A stretch of 64,000 bases of DNA from Clostridia bacterium (GCA_017504945.1 JAFVQJ010000012.1:1-64000), one strand, 5' to 3'. Shown: positions 16,482 to 24,975, numbered from the stretch's first letter. Program-made: numbers and translations. The notes: generated by a model from the letters alone, not told the origin.

Positions 16482-17447
16482 GTGAAGGCAGCAATTATAG
16501 GATACGGCGGCATTGCAGTTACTCACGAGCAGGTCTTGAAAAGCCTCGGTCACGAGATAGTCGCCGTGTGTGATAACGACCCCAAAAAGCTTGAAAGAGC
16601 GGACGCTCCCCTCAAATTCCTCGATTACAGAGAAATGCTCGATAGCATAAGCGCCGACGTCGTTCATATCTGCACGCCCCATTATCTTCACGCCGATATG
16701 ATAATCTGCGCCCTCTCAAGAAATTTCAACGTGCTTTGCGAAAAGCCGCTTTGTATAAAGGAAGAGGACGTTGAAAGAATAGCCAAGGTCGAAAAAAATT
16801 CAAAGGGGCAGTTGGGCATCTGCTTTCAGAACCGCTACAACCCCATAAACGTTTACATAAAAAACTATCTTGAGGGCAAAACGCTGAAATGCGCAACCGC
16901 AAGCATGGTCTGGAACAGAGACGAGAAATACTACGCCACGGCAAAATGGCGCGGCAAATGGGCAACCGAGGGCGGCGGCGTGCTTATAAATCAGTCTATT
17001 CACACGCTCGACCTTCTTTTGTGGTTTGCGGGTATGCCGGAATACATAAGAGCCACCGTTGACAATATAAGAACCAAAGATTTTATCGAGGTCGAGGACA
17101 CCGCAGTCATCTCGGGCTACGGCAAAGCTCCCTTTACCTTCTTTGCAACCAATTCCTCCGCGGTAAACTACCCCGTTGAATTTACCCTGAACGTTGACGG
17201 CGTTTGGCTGAAATACTTCAATAACATCCTTTATATAGGCGATAAGGCAATTACCTTCGAGGAAGCAACTAAAGCTTATGGCAAATCCGAATACGGTTCG
17301 GGTCATACGGGGCTTATTGCCGATTTTTACGACTGTATCGGTACCGGAAGAAAATTCGAAATAGATGCTTTTGAAGCCGCAAAGGCAGTTAAGGTGGTTT
17401 TTGCGGCGTTCAAGAGCAGTAAGACCGAAAATAAAATCATATTATAA
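16482..17447 (+). CDS. Gfo/Idh/MocA-family oxidoreductase, shorter paralogue
   Basis: About 321 residues. The motifs match its neighbour: IIGYGGIAVTHEQ for the nucleotide, CEKPLC for the conserved Lys-Pro, and EGGGVLINQSIHTLDLLLWF for the catalytic helix. It lies 21 bases after the first dehydrogenase. GTG 16482 is chosen as start because AGGAAG lies eight bases before it, whereas the upstream GTG at 16473 overlaps that site. It ends at a strong terminator (17452-17481). The two enzymes may oxidise and then reduce the same sugar at different carbons around the isomerase step. Confidence 0.88.
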   Translation: MKAAIIGYGGIAVTHEQVLKSLGHEIVAVCDNDPKKLERADAPLKFLDYREMLDSISADVVHICTPHYLHADMIICALSRNFNVLCEKPLCIKEEDVERIAKVEKNSKGQLGICFQNRYNPINVYIKNYLEGKTLKCATASMVWNRDEKYYATAKWRGKWATEGGGVLINQSIHTLDLLLWFAGMPEYIRATVDNIRTKDFIEVEDTAVISGYGKAPFTFFATNSSAVNYPVEFTLNVDGVWLKYFNNILYIGDKAITFEEATKAYGKSEYGSGHTGLIADFYDCIGTGRKFEIDAFEAAKAVKVVFAAFKSSKTENKIIL

Positions 17448-17451
17448 ATTT

Positions 17452-17481
17452 AACTCCCGCCTCAAAAGAGGCGGGAGTTTC
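17452..17481. terminator. Bidirectional terminator between the dehydrogenase operon and the second AraC gene
   Basis: AACTCCCGCCTC pairs with GAGGCGGGAGTT around AAAA. Confidence 0.9.
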
Positions 17482-17482
17482 G

Positions 17483-18268
17483 TTATTTCTTTGTAGCATC
17501 GAATTTCGGGCTGTGGCCCAAAACGTTGCGATACTGGCGATAAAAGGTTGAATAATTTTCAAAATTGCAGGCGTATGCCACGTCGGCGGGACTCATTCCG
17601 CTTTGTAAAAGCGCCTGCGCGTAGAGGATTCGCTTTCGGGTTATATATTGCATAAGCCTTACGCCGAACTTGTTGCGGAAGGTATGTATTATCCACGAGG
17701 GACTTACGAAAAATATATCGGCAAGCATCTTTGCCGTTATACGTTCTCGCGGGTTTTTGTTGATATACCTAAGTATATCAACGATACAACTGTTTTTTTC
17801 CTCTACCTTTACGCCGGTCTCGACCTCGGTATATTTAAGAAAGAGAACAATATGCTCTATAAGAGAGGTAAGATATATTTCCATTTCTTCTTTTGTAAAG
17901 GTCTTTTCGGCAACCAAGATATTTGAAAATATGTTATCGACTATACAGTTTTCCGGGATATTATATATTCTTTCCGACTGACGCAGAAAATCCTTTATGG
18001 GCGGTCTTAAATCGGAATCGGTGAAGTTTATAACAAACCGCTCGTATTTTGCGGAGCTTAAAGGATAGCAATAGTGAAAAGCGCGTGGACGGATTATGAT
18101 AAGATCTCGAGGGCGAAGATGATACATAACACCCTCGATAGAGTAATCCATATCTCCCTGAATAAAATAAAGTATTTCATATTCGTTGTGCATATGGTTT
18201 TGAAAAACGTTTGCCTGCGGGTAGTTTGTTCCGTAGGTATAAATGTTTTGTTTTATCGGCAAAAACAT
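17483..18268 (-). CDS. AraC-family transcriptional regulator (second paralogue)
   Basis: 261 residues with the same architecture as the regulator at 13512. The cupin has HMHNEYEILYFIQGDMDYSI then RPRDLIIIRP. The double helix-turn-helix has MLADIFFVSPSWIIHTF then PADVAYACNFENYSTFYRQY ending GHSPK. The two proteins share long blocks, so a recent duplication is likely. AGGAAG precedes ATG 18268. It is divergent from the solute-binding lipoprotein at 18410 across 141 bp holding operator copy 2. The pair may answer to the same sugar, or split control of transport and catabolism. Confidence 0.88.
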   Translation of the reverse strand: MFLPIKQNIYTYGTNYPQANVFQNHMHNEYEILYFIQGDMDYSIEGVMYHLRPRDLIIIRPRAFHYCYPLSSAKYERFVINFTDSDLRPPIKDFLRQSERIYNIPENCIVDNIFSNILVAEKTFTKEEMEIYLTSLIEHIVLFLKYTEVETGVKVEEKNSCIVDILRYINKNPRERITAKMLADIFFVSPSWIIHTFRNKFGVRLMQYITRKRILYAQALLQSGMSPADVAYACNFENYSTFYRQYRNVLGHSPKFDATKK

Positions 18269-18330
18269 TGCGATCTTCCTTTTTAAGTCATTTTCTATAT
18301 TTTAAACGATTTCTGCAATATTTGCAATAG

Positions 18331-18358
18331 TTTTTGCCGAATTTGCAATTTACTTAAC
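18331..18358. promoter_or_regulatory. Candidate AraC operator, copy 2
   Basis: It matches 14345-14372 at 22 of 28 positions (TTTTTGC, then AA, TTGCAAT, TACTT, final C). A second TTGCAAT lies about 21 bases upstream (18322-18328). A TATAAT at about 18383-18388 without a good -35 follows. Confidence 0.55.
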
Positions 18359-18409
18359 TTTTTAAATAGTGTACAATTGTTATATAATTCCAAATAAGAA
18401 AGGGTTGTA

Positions 18410-20100
18410 ATGAAATTGAAACGATTTTTCACTCTATTGGTTACCGCTGTTATGCTTCTTGGCTTAATGGGAATTTTTGCCTCCTGCGGCAACGGCGGCA
18501 CCGTGAAGGCAGAGGTTATTGACGGAAATACGTGCCTTCCGTTACGGTAACCTGGGCTTGGCCCTGCATAGGCTCTTCAATGGCAGAGCTCGAAAGGCAT
18601 ACCGACAAGGACGGAAACTTTGACTGGACCCCCGGGGATACCTCCTGGACGAAATATGCTAAGGAAAACTACGGTATCAATTTAAAGCTTGAATGGGATA
18701 TATTCGATTACGGAGCTTTTATTGGCAAGCTTAATAACTCGATTTTGATCGGCGAAATCCCCGATTTTCTCAACGTGGGAATCGGTGATTATGCAATTGA
18801 CTTTATAGGAAAGCTTTATGAAACAGATCTTATTCAGCCGATCGGCGACGAAATTATGGAGTACGCCTGCAGCGAATATATGGACACCGTTGAGCACGTT
18901 GGAGAGCAGGTATTTTATTCCTCCACCTTCAACGGCGAGATCTACGCGCTTCCCCATATAGTTATTGACAACGGCAACAATATGTTTTGGTGGATACGCA
19001 AGGACTGGCTCGAAGCAGTTAACAAAACTACGCCTACAAGCTACGAGGAGCTGATCGACGTCTTTAAAGCATTTGCCTATCAGGACCCCGACGGAAACGG
19101 TCAGGACGACACCTACGGTCTTACAATGAATCTTGAAAATGCGGGTGCGGGCAGTTCGCTCTTCTTTAACCTCTTCGGTGCTTTCCCCAACTACTGGATA
19201 GAAAAAGACGGAAAGCTTGTGTACGGCTCGGTTCAGCCCGAAATGAAGACTGCTATATCTGAGCTTCGCGACCTTTATACCTCAGGAGTTATCTATTCCC
19301 TTGACGAAGAAGCCGGTGCACTTACGTCAGGCTATGGCCACGGCATAACAAACAATAAGGCAGGCGCCGTGGAACAAGGAAGAGGAACCTCACCTTTTAA
19401 TTCGGTGAAGCAGAAAAATCCCTCCTTTGATTTGATTCCCGTTGCGCTAACCTTTACCGCAACAGGCGACGAGCCCGTTTTGAGTGCTACCGCCGCTACC
19501 TTCCGTCAATACGTCGTGAGCAAGGAATGCAAATATCCCGCAGTTCCCGTGCTTCTTATGAATATGTTCTGCGAAATCGAGCTTGCGGGACTTGATAACC
19601 CCGAAATTCAGACAGAATATATGTACAGCGCTGACGCGACCTCACATTTTTACAACTTTGCTCCCTGCATCACTCAAACGATTGGAAATTCAAGGCTTGA
19701 AATGACAAAGCGAATTTGTGAGGCGCTTGAAACAGGCGACACCGCAGGCTTGGGACTCGGTCAGGATATGCAGGCATACAACTACGTTACCGATTATCTT
19801 GAAAACGGCGATATAAACGGTTGGAGCTATGAAAGGATCTATTCTCCCGAGGGCTCGATGAAACAATACATCGATAATCCCGTCAAGGAAATAAGAAATC
19901 TTTATCAAGGCGCAAAGACGGTCAATATGCTTGATCACGAGCCTGATTTGATAGCAAATCTCACCACGGCCATTATACTTATAGTTATCGGCGAAGCAGA
20001 CCTCAACACCTTCGACATTGCCGTCGAGGCATGGTATGACGGCGGCGGAACCGAGATAACCGCAGAGGTAAACGAGTGGTATAACGGCGTCAAAGGCTGA
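18410..20100 (+). CDS. Sugar ABC transporter substrate-binding lipoprotein, LplA-like, frameshifted
   Basis: The start ATG 18410 follows AAAGGG and encodes a clear lipoprotein signal (MKLKRFFTLLVTAVMLLGLM, then FASC at the cleavage site). That frame stops at TAA 18548-18550. The mature protein, 522 codons, continues in another frame that is open only after 18522. One base appears missing (or two extra) between about 18523 and 18547. The mature part opens VTVTWAWP and contains KDWLEAVNKTTPTSYEELID, DPDGNGQDDTYGLT and NNKAGAVEQ, as in large LplA-type binding proteins. No slippery sequence is evident, so a recent mutation or an assembly error is likely. No permease or ATPase gene is near. It lies divergent from an araC gene and behind operator copy 2. 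Confidence 0.8.
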
Positions 20101-20118
20101 TTTTATTTTTCTTTTAAT

Positions 20119-20158
20119 TAAAAGCTCCCTCGAGATAAACCGCGAGGGGCTTTTTTAT
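20119..20158 (+). terminator. Terminator after the solute-binding protein
   Basis: AAAAGCTCCCTCG pairs with CGAGGGGCTTTT with one G-U type mismatch, followed by TTT. Confidence 0.85.
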
Positions 20159-20187
20159 TGACACAGTATCTCATAATATGATATAAT
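20158..20187 (+). promoter_or_regulatory. Promoter of the membrane protein at 20239
   Basis: TTGACA (20158-20163), 18 bases, TATAAT (20182-20187), abutting the preceding terminator. Confidence 0.75.
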
Positions 20188-20238
20188 TTTTACAGTATTA
20201 AAATACATCGCCAAACCGTATTTTACAAGGAGAATTTT

Positions 20239-21102
20239 ATGAGAACACTGACTGTAACACGAAGCAAAAGATTTATCGGAATTGCAATGCCCGTTGCGAT
20301 TTACATTGAGGACGCCGCTTCAAACGACCACAATACCATTACTGTTGACGAAAAGAGCTGCTGTTTTCTCGGTTTTGTCAATTCGGGCGGAAGCCTTACC
20401 GTTTCAATTCCCGACGGCGAGCAGAAGATATACGCCGTCACTCCCCGTTCCATGCAGAAATCGAACATTTCGGAGGCTTACGTAATTCCCGCAGGTACAG
20501 AGGACGTTATGTTAAGCGGAAGTGTTTATTTCCTTTCCTCTTTTTTCAAGGCGGTAACCTTTGTTTTCGACGGTAGCATTTCAAATGAAGAAAAAAAGAA
20601 GATCAAGAAGAAAGAAAGTCTTTCGTTTTTGTCTTTTTGGGCACTTGGAACAGTAGTTTTAACCGCAATAACCCTTACTGTCCTCTTTTTCTCCAATTAC
20701 GAGCCCGATAAGACCTTCACAAACGACGGTGTTTCGATAACGCTGACAACGAAATTCATCGAGCAGAGCTATGATGGCTTTAACTTCGTTTACGCCTCGA
20801 ATGAGGTTGCCGTTTTGGGATCAAAGGAAAGCTTTTCGGATTTCCCCGACCTCGCAGACTACACCAACGAGGAATACGGTCTTTCGGTACTTAATGCAAA
20901 CGAATTTGATCCTACCGTAATGCTAAAGCCGTTCGGTGAAAGCTACTCCTTTAGCTATCAGGCAGAAGGTTATTACTATTTCTGCGTTATTTATAAGTCG
21001 AGCGATGCTTTTTGGCTGGTGCAATACGCCACCGACGTCGAACTCGCCGGTGACTACGCCGACGATTTTGAAAAGTGGGCAAATTCCGTTACCTTCTCAT
21101 AA
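20239..21102 (+). CDS. Single-pass membrane protein of unknown function
   Basis: 287 residues. The first 110 look like a cytosolic beta-rich domain (LTVTRSKRFIGIAMPVAIYI, later PDGEQKIYAVTPRS). A lysine-rich stretch (EEKKKIKKKESL) follows, then one transmembrane helix at about 130-152 (FWALGTVVLTAITLTVLFF). The outer domain of about 130 residues is acidic and aromatic. The lysines before the helix predict N-inside topology. AAGGAG precedes the ATG. The gene has its own promoter and is followed by another single gene. I do not recognise the family; the N-terminal part resembles small beta-sandwich domains used as ligand sensors, but that is a weak impression. Confidence 0.6.
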   Translation: MRTLTVTRSKRFIGIAMPVAIYIEDAASNDHNTITVDEKSCCFLGFVNSGGSLTVSIPDGEQKIYAVTPRSMQKSNISEAYVIPAGTEDVMLSGSVYFLSSFFKAVTFVFDGSISNEEKKKIKKKESLSFLSFWALGTVVLTAITLTVLFFSNYEPDKTFTNDGVSITLTTKFIEQSYDGFNFVYASNEVAVLGSKESFSDFPDLADYTNEEYGLSVLNANEFDPTVMLKPFGESYSFSYQAEGYYYFCVIYKSSDAFWLVQYATDVELAGDYADDFEKWANSVTFS

Positions 21103-21107
21103 AATTA

Positions 21108-21136
21108 TTGACACGGTTTTTTCGCTGTGATATAAT
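21108..21136 (+). promoter_or_regulatory. Promoter of the band-7 gene
   Basis: TTGACA (21108-21113), 17 bases, TATAAT (21131-21136). It is a near-perfect consensus, suggesting strong constitutive expression. Confidence 0.8.
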
Positions 21137-21166
21137 AGAATAAACAAATTAAAAGGTGGTATTTTT

Positions 21167-22120
21167 ATGGATCCGTTGATAGTATTGGCAATAATTGCGG
21201 GCATCGTTTTGCTCATAATTTTAGCAAACCTCAAGATCGTTCCGCAGGCAACCGAATACGTAATTGAACGACTCGGTAAATATAAGAGAACGTGGGAGGC
21301 GGGCCTTCACGTCCTCATTCCCATAATCGACCGCATTGCAAAAAAAGTAACCCTTAAGGAGCAGGTGCTCGATTCACCGCCCCAGCCCGTTATCACCAAG
21401 GATAACGTTACTATGCAGATAGATACCGTGGTTTATTTCAAGGTGTTTGATGCAAAGCTCTTTACCTACGGCGCGGTAAATCCCATAAGTGCTCTTTCAA
21501 ATCTTACCGCCACCACTCTCCGTAACATCGTAGGTGAGCTTGAGCTTGACGATACCCTCACCTCGCGCGATACCATTAACGGTAAAATGACCGAAATTCT
21601 CGATTCGGCAACCGACCAATGGGGCATTAAGGTAAACCGTGTTGAGCTTAAAAACATTATTCCTCCCGCAGAAATTCAGAATGCGATGGAAAAGCAGATG
21701 AAGGCAGAGCGTGACCGCCGCGAAACTCTTTTGGAGGCAGAGGGTCACAAGGCAGCCGTTATCACTCGCGCAGAGGGCGATAAGCAGGCTATGATACTCG
21801 CCGCAGAGGGTGAAAGAGATGCAAGAATAGCAAGAGCCGAGGGTGAGGCAAAGGCAATACTTCTTGCAAAGCAGGCAGAGGCAGACGGTCTTGCCGCACT
21901 TAAGGCCGCAGGAGTTGACGCCGCTGTTTTGGAGCTTAAGAAATACGAGGCTCTTATCAATATGTCAAACGGCACCGCCTCCAAGATAATCGTTCCCACC
22001 GACGCCGTAAATATGACAAAATCAAACGTAATCTTCTCCGAGACCACCGGTCTTGGCGACGTTACCAAAGAAGCCGCAAAGCCCAAGGCCGCCAAAAAGG
22101 CTGACGTTTGCTGCGATTAA
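21167..22120 (+). CDS. SPFH/band-7 (stomatin/QmcA-like) membrane protein
   Basis: 317 residues. One N-terminal membrane helix (LIVLAIIAGIVLLIILANL) anchors a band-7 domain (VPQATEYVIERLGKYKRTWE, then DRIAKKVTLKEQ, then WGIKVNRVELKNIIPP). A long Ala/Glu-rich helical segment (about 180-265) follows, of the type that assembles such proteins into rings. The tail ends DVCCD, with two cysteines three residues from the end, which is unusual and could be an oxidised or modified anchor. Family members scaffold membrane microdomains and often partner a NfeD protein, but no nfeD gene is next to it. The ribosome site AAAAGGTGG precedes the ATG. Confidence 0.88.
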   Translation: MDPLIVLAIIAGIVLLIILANLKIVPQATEYVIERLGKYKRTWEAGLHVLIPIIDRIAKKVTLKEQVLDSPPQPVITKDNVTMQIDTVVYFKVFDAKLFTYGAVNPISALSNLTATTLRNIVGELELDDTLTSRDTINGKMTEILDSATDQWGIKVNRVELKNIIPPAEIQNAMEKQMKAERDRRETLLEAEGHKAAVITRAEGDKQAMILAAEGERDARIARAEGEAKAILLAKQAEADGLAALKAAGVDAAVLELKKYEALINMSNGTASKIIVPTDAVNMTKSNVIFSETTGLGDVTKEAAKPKAAKKADVCCD

Positions 22121-22127
22121 CAAAAAA

Positions 22128-22160
22128 ATAAAGCTCTCCTCGGAGAGCTTTTATTTTTTT
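22128..22160 (+). terminator. Terminator after the band-7 gene
   Basis: AAAGCTCTCC pairs with GGAGAGCTTT around TC, followed by a T-rich run. Confidence 0.88.
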
Positions 22161-22214
22161 AATATTTTTCTCGCTTTTGGGCATACTAACCGAAAAAGAA
22201 AAAGGAGAAAAAAT

Positions 22215-22649
22215 ATGATAGAGCAGGATACGATACGTCTTTTAAGAGAGTGCGACGCAGGCGTTAAAATGGGAGTTTCGGCGATCGACGAGGTTCTCCC
22301 CTACGTTCATTCAGAGTCGCTAAAGGAATTTTTAACCGATAACAAGCACAAGCACGAGGAGCTTGACCGCGACCTCAATGCCCTTCTTTCCCGTTATCAC
22401 GACGACGGCAAGGAGCCCAACGCCATGGCAAAGGGAATGTCGTGGATAAAGACCAACGTCAAGCTTATGATGCACGAATCCGACGCCACGATAGCCGACA
22501 TTATAACCGACGGCTGCAATATGGGCGTCAAGTCGCTTAACAAATACCTCAACGAATTCGGCGCGGCTGACGAAAAATCGAAGGACATCACCAAGCGCCT
22601 TATCGACCTCGAGGAAAAGCTCGCAATAGATATAAGAAGATTTCTGTAA
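22215..22649 (+). CDS. DUF2383-like ferritin-type four-helix protein
   Basis: 144 residues from ATG 22215, which follows AAAGGAG. The longer open frame from 22053 runs back through the terminator and is rejected. The protein is all-helical with no signal peptide: LRECDAGVKMGVSAIDEVLP, KHKHEELDRDLNALLSRYHD, MAKGMSWIKTNVKLMMHESD and NMGVKSLNKYLNEF. The four-helix layout and the regular E/H/D residues facing inward recall DUF2383/PA2169 ferritin-like proteins, whose role (stress, possibly metal binding) is not settled. It is a single gene between terminator and promoter. Confidence 0.65.
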   Translation: MIEQDTIRLLRECDAGVKMGVSAIDEVLPYVHSESLKEFLTDNKHKHEELDRDLNALLSRYHDDGKEPNAMAKGMSWIKTNVKLMMHESDATIADIITDGCNMGVKSLNKYLNEFGAADEKSKDITKRLIDLEEKLAIDIRRFL

Positions 22650-22729
22650 CTGTTTTGATGCAAAATACTTGATTTTTCGCAATATTATGCTATAATTATA
22701 GTAACATCAATCTTGAAAGGACAATAATT

Positions 22730-23338
22730 ATGGCACTTTTTAATCAAACCAAAACAGTTGCACAGTCACCCGCCGCAAAATATGCAAGCGCGAGAAGCAA
22801 TCTGCTTATCGCAATAGCATTTACTCTTGCAAATATTATTCTTCTTGTAGTCGACGCCGATCTCTACTTCCTCTTCAGCGCCTACCTTCCCTATACCCTC
22901 GTGTTATATATGAAGGTCTTTTGCGGAATGATGCCCGACGAGTATTACGAAGGCGTCGAGATGGAATTCCTCCCCGAATCCGCCTTCTACGTTTCCCTCG
23001 CTATCGCGGCAGTAATTTTAATAGTCTACTTTATTTGCTGGATATTCTCAAACAAAAACAGATACGGCTTCCTCATTGCCGCACTCGTCCTTTTTGCTAT
23101 CGACACGGTAATAATGATACTCAATTTTGATCCCTCAAGCTTCGATATCTACACCGTAATCGACGTGGCATTTCACGCTTGGGTCATCTATATTCTCGTA
23201 GTCGGCGTTATGGCGGGCGTTTCAATATCGAAGGCTCCCGTAACCGAAGTAAAAGCGGAATTCATTCCCGAAGCAGCCGCACCCGAGGCACCCGAGGCAA
23301 AATTGAACGGTGAAAACGCCGATATTTCGGAAAAATAA
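22730..23338 (+). CDS. Five-helix membrane protein of unknown function
   Basis: 202 residues. About five hydrophobic segments (residues 23-40, 48-66, 88-109, 115-134, 144-166) are followed by a cytosolic Ala/Pro/Glu tail (EAAAPEAPEAKLNGEN). The ribosome site GAAAGGA precedes the ATG, and a TTGATT-16-TATAAT promoter lies upstream. No motif points to a function, and the tail is low-complexity. It is terminated by the hairpin at 23352-23388. Confidence 0.65.
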   Translation: MALFNQTKTVAQSPAAKYASARSNLLIAIAFTLANIILLVVDADLYFLFSAYLPYTLVLYMKVFCGMMPDEYYEGVEMEFLPESAFYVSLAIAAVILIVYFICWIFSNKNRYGFLIAALVLFAIDTVIMILNFDPSSFDIYTVIDVAFHAWVIYILVVGVMAGVSISKAPVTEVKAEFIPEAAAPEAPEAKLNGENADISEK

Positions 23339-23351
23339 TATAAAATCTCTC

Positions 23352-23388
23352 AAAAGTCCGCCTCTTTCGAGTCGCGGACTTTTATTTT
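23352..23388 (+). terminator. Terminator
   Basis: AAAAGTCCGC pairs with GCGGACTTTT around CTCTTTCGAGTC, followed by TATTTTG. Confidence 0.85.
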
Positions 23389-23391
23389 GTA

Positions 23392-23420
23392 TTGAAAAAC
23401 CTTTTTCGGTGTGTTATAAT
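23392..23420 (+). promoter_or_regulatory. Promoter of the cysteine synthase-like gene
   Basis: TTGAAA (23392-23397), 17 bases, TATAAT (23415-23420). There is no T-box or SAM riboswitch in the 40-base leader. Confidence 0.7.
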
Positions 23421-23459
23421 ATAATACAATAACGACTTTTTAAAAGGATAACGTCACAA

Positions 23460-24389
23460 ATGGTTTACAGCAATATTTTAGAGGCGCTCGGTAACACGCC
23501 CATTATAAGACTTAACAATATGACCTCCGAAAACGATGCAGAGATACTCGTCAAATTCGAGGGGCTTAACGTCGGCGGCTCAATAAAGACCCGCACCGCC
23601 TACAATATGATAGTCGACGCCGAAAGCAAGGGGCTTCTCAATAAAAACAGCATAATCGTCGAGCCCACAAGCGGCAATCAGGGCATCGGCCTTGCCCTTG
23701 TCGGCGCAGTAAAGGGCTATAAGGTAAAGATAATTATGCCCGACTCTGTAAGTGAGGAGAGAAGAAAGCTTGTCCGTCACTACGGCGCCGAGGTGATACT
23801 CGTTCACGATGCGGGAAATATCGGTCTTTGCATCGAGGAATGCCTTAAGCTTGCCCTCAAAATGAAGGCAGAGGATAAAAACGTTTTCGTTCCCCAACAG
23901 TTTGAAAATCCCGCAAACCCCGAAATTCAGCGCAAGGGCACCGCGGCGGAGATACTCTCGCAGGTAAACAAGCCGATTCACGGCTTCTGCTCGGGAATTG
24001 GCACGGGCGGCACCATCACCGGCATCGGCGAGGTTTTAAAAAAGGCAAACCCCGATATGACTATCTGGGCAGTTGAACCCGAAAACGCCGCAATACTCTC
24101 GGGCGGCTCAATAGGCACCCATCTTCAGATGGGCATCGGCGACGGCATAATTCCCGAAATATTAAACACCGAGATATTTGACGACGTCTGCATTATAAAA
24201 GACGAGGAAGCACTCAAGACCTCGAAGGAGCTTGCCTCCAAGGAGGGCATTATGTGCGGAATAAGCAGCGGCACAAACGTCGCGGCGGCGCTCCGTCTTG
24301 CAAAGAAGCTCGGCAAGGGCAAAACCGTTGTAACGGTACTGCCCGACACCGCAGAGCGCTACTTCTCCACTCCCCTTTTCGACGAATAA
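23460..24389 (+). CDS. cysK: Cysteine synthase family PLP enzyme (O-acetylserine sulfhydrylase-like)
   Basis: 309 residues, normal for the family. The PLP lysine lies in GGSIKTRTA (about residue 43). The substrate loop is PTSGNQGIGLA (about 68-78), the phosphate-binding glycines are in GTGGTITG (about 181-188), and GISSGTN is near the C-terminus. Two positions differ from classical CysK: KTR replaces KDR after the lysine, and Gln replaces Thr in the SGNTG loop. The family normally makes cysteine from O-acetylserine and sulfide. These changes mark a clostridial subgroup that could favour another nucleophile or the reverse, sulfide-releasing reaction. It is a single gene with a terminator. Confidence 0.85.
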   Translation: MVYSNILEALGNTPIIRLNNMTSENDAEILVKFEGLNVGGSIKTRTAYNMIVDAESKGLLNKNSIIVEPTSGNQGIGLALVGAVKGYKVKIIMPDSVSEERRKLVRHYGAEVILVHDAGNIGLCIEECLKLALKMKAEDKNVFVPQQFENPANPEIQRKGTAAEILSQVNKPIHGFCSGIGTGGTITGIGEVLKKANPDMTIWAVEPENAAILSGGSIGTHLQMGIGDGIIPEILNTEIFDDVCIIKDEEALKTSKELASKEGIMCGISSGTNVAAALRLAKKLGKGKTVVTVLPDTAERYFSTPLFDE

Positions 24390-24395
24390 AACAGA

Positions 24396-24435
24396 TCAAA
24401 ACACCCCTTCGGAAGCTCCGAAGGGGTGTTTTTTA
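24396..24435. terminator. Bidirectional terminator between cysK and the YgjP-like gene
   Basis: AACACCCCTTCGG pairs with CCGAAGGGGTGTT around AAGCT, with A/T tracts on both sides. Confidence 0.92.
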
Positions 24436-24975
24436 TCTCTCATTTAACTTTTTTCTCAATTTCTTGCAATCGGGCACCGCTTTTTCAAGCTGCTCCCAAA
24501 AGGCTTTCGAGTGGTTTTGCACCAAAAGATGACAAAGCTCGTGCGCCGCAACGTAGCGCCTGCACTCTTCCGACTTGAAATAAAGCTCGGTTGAATAGGT
24601 TATAATGTTTTTTGCGGCGTTACAGCTTCCCCAGCGCGACGTCATTTTCCGAAGCTTTATTTCGGGAAAGGGCGTTTTAATTTCGGGAAAAAGCGCCATA
24701 GTCTGCCTTGTGAGCAAAATAAGCGCGTTTTTAAACTCCTTCTTTTCCGTTGCCGTAAGCTCTCGCACGGCGTTTTTGCTTAACGCATCGCGCGCCCTCA
24801 CTATTTTGTCCTTGCATTTTATAACGAGGCTGTCCACCGCACCGAAGGACACGAAATACGGCGCCGAGGCAGACACCTTGCCGTCGGGAGATATCCTTAC
24901 GTTAATGTTCTTTACTCTTTTGCGAGTAAGCTCGTATTCAATCAAAGTGCCGTCGGCGGTAACTTTTCTCTTCAT
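24433..24975 (-). CDS. YgjP-like (DUF45/COG1451) metallopeptidase
   Basis: 180 residues. The C-terminal third has the zincin motif HELCHLLVQNHSKAFW (about 144-159), with HExxH and the third ligand in NHS. SRWGSCNAAKNIITYSTEL precedes it, as in the DUF45/COG1451 family related to M48 peptidases. The N-terminal half matches the family's beta-rich entry (KNINVRISPDGKVSASAP). It is cytosolic, with no signal peptide. In other bacteria members sit with HsdR/M or alone, and their substrate is unknown. The gene is convergent with cysK, and the stop codon lies within the shared terminator. Confidence 0.85.
   Translation of the reverse strand: MKRKVTADGTLIEYELTRKRVKNINVRISPDGKVSASAPYFVSFGAVDSLVIKCKDKIVRARDALSKNAVRELTATEKKEFKNALILLTRQTMALFPEIKTPFPEIKLRKMTSRWGSCNAAKNIITYSTELYFKSEECRRYVAAHELCHLLVQNHSKAFWEQLEKAVPDCKKLRKKLNER

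Noticed and set aside
22053-22214. N-terminal extension of the DUF2383-like gene
   Set aside because: It would start inside the band-7 gene and read through its terminator; AAAGGAG places the start at 22215.
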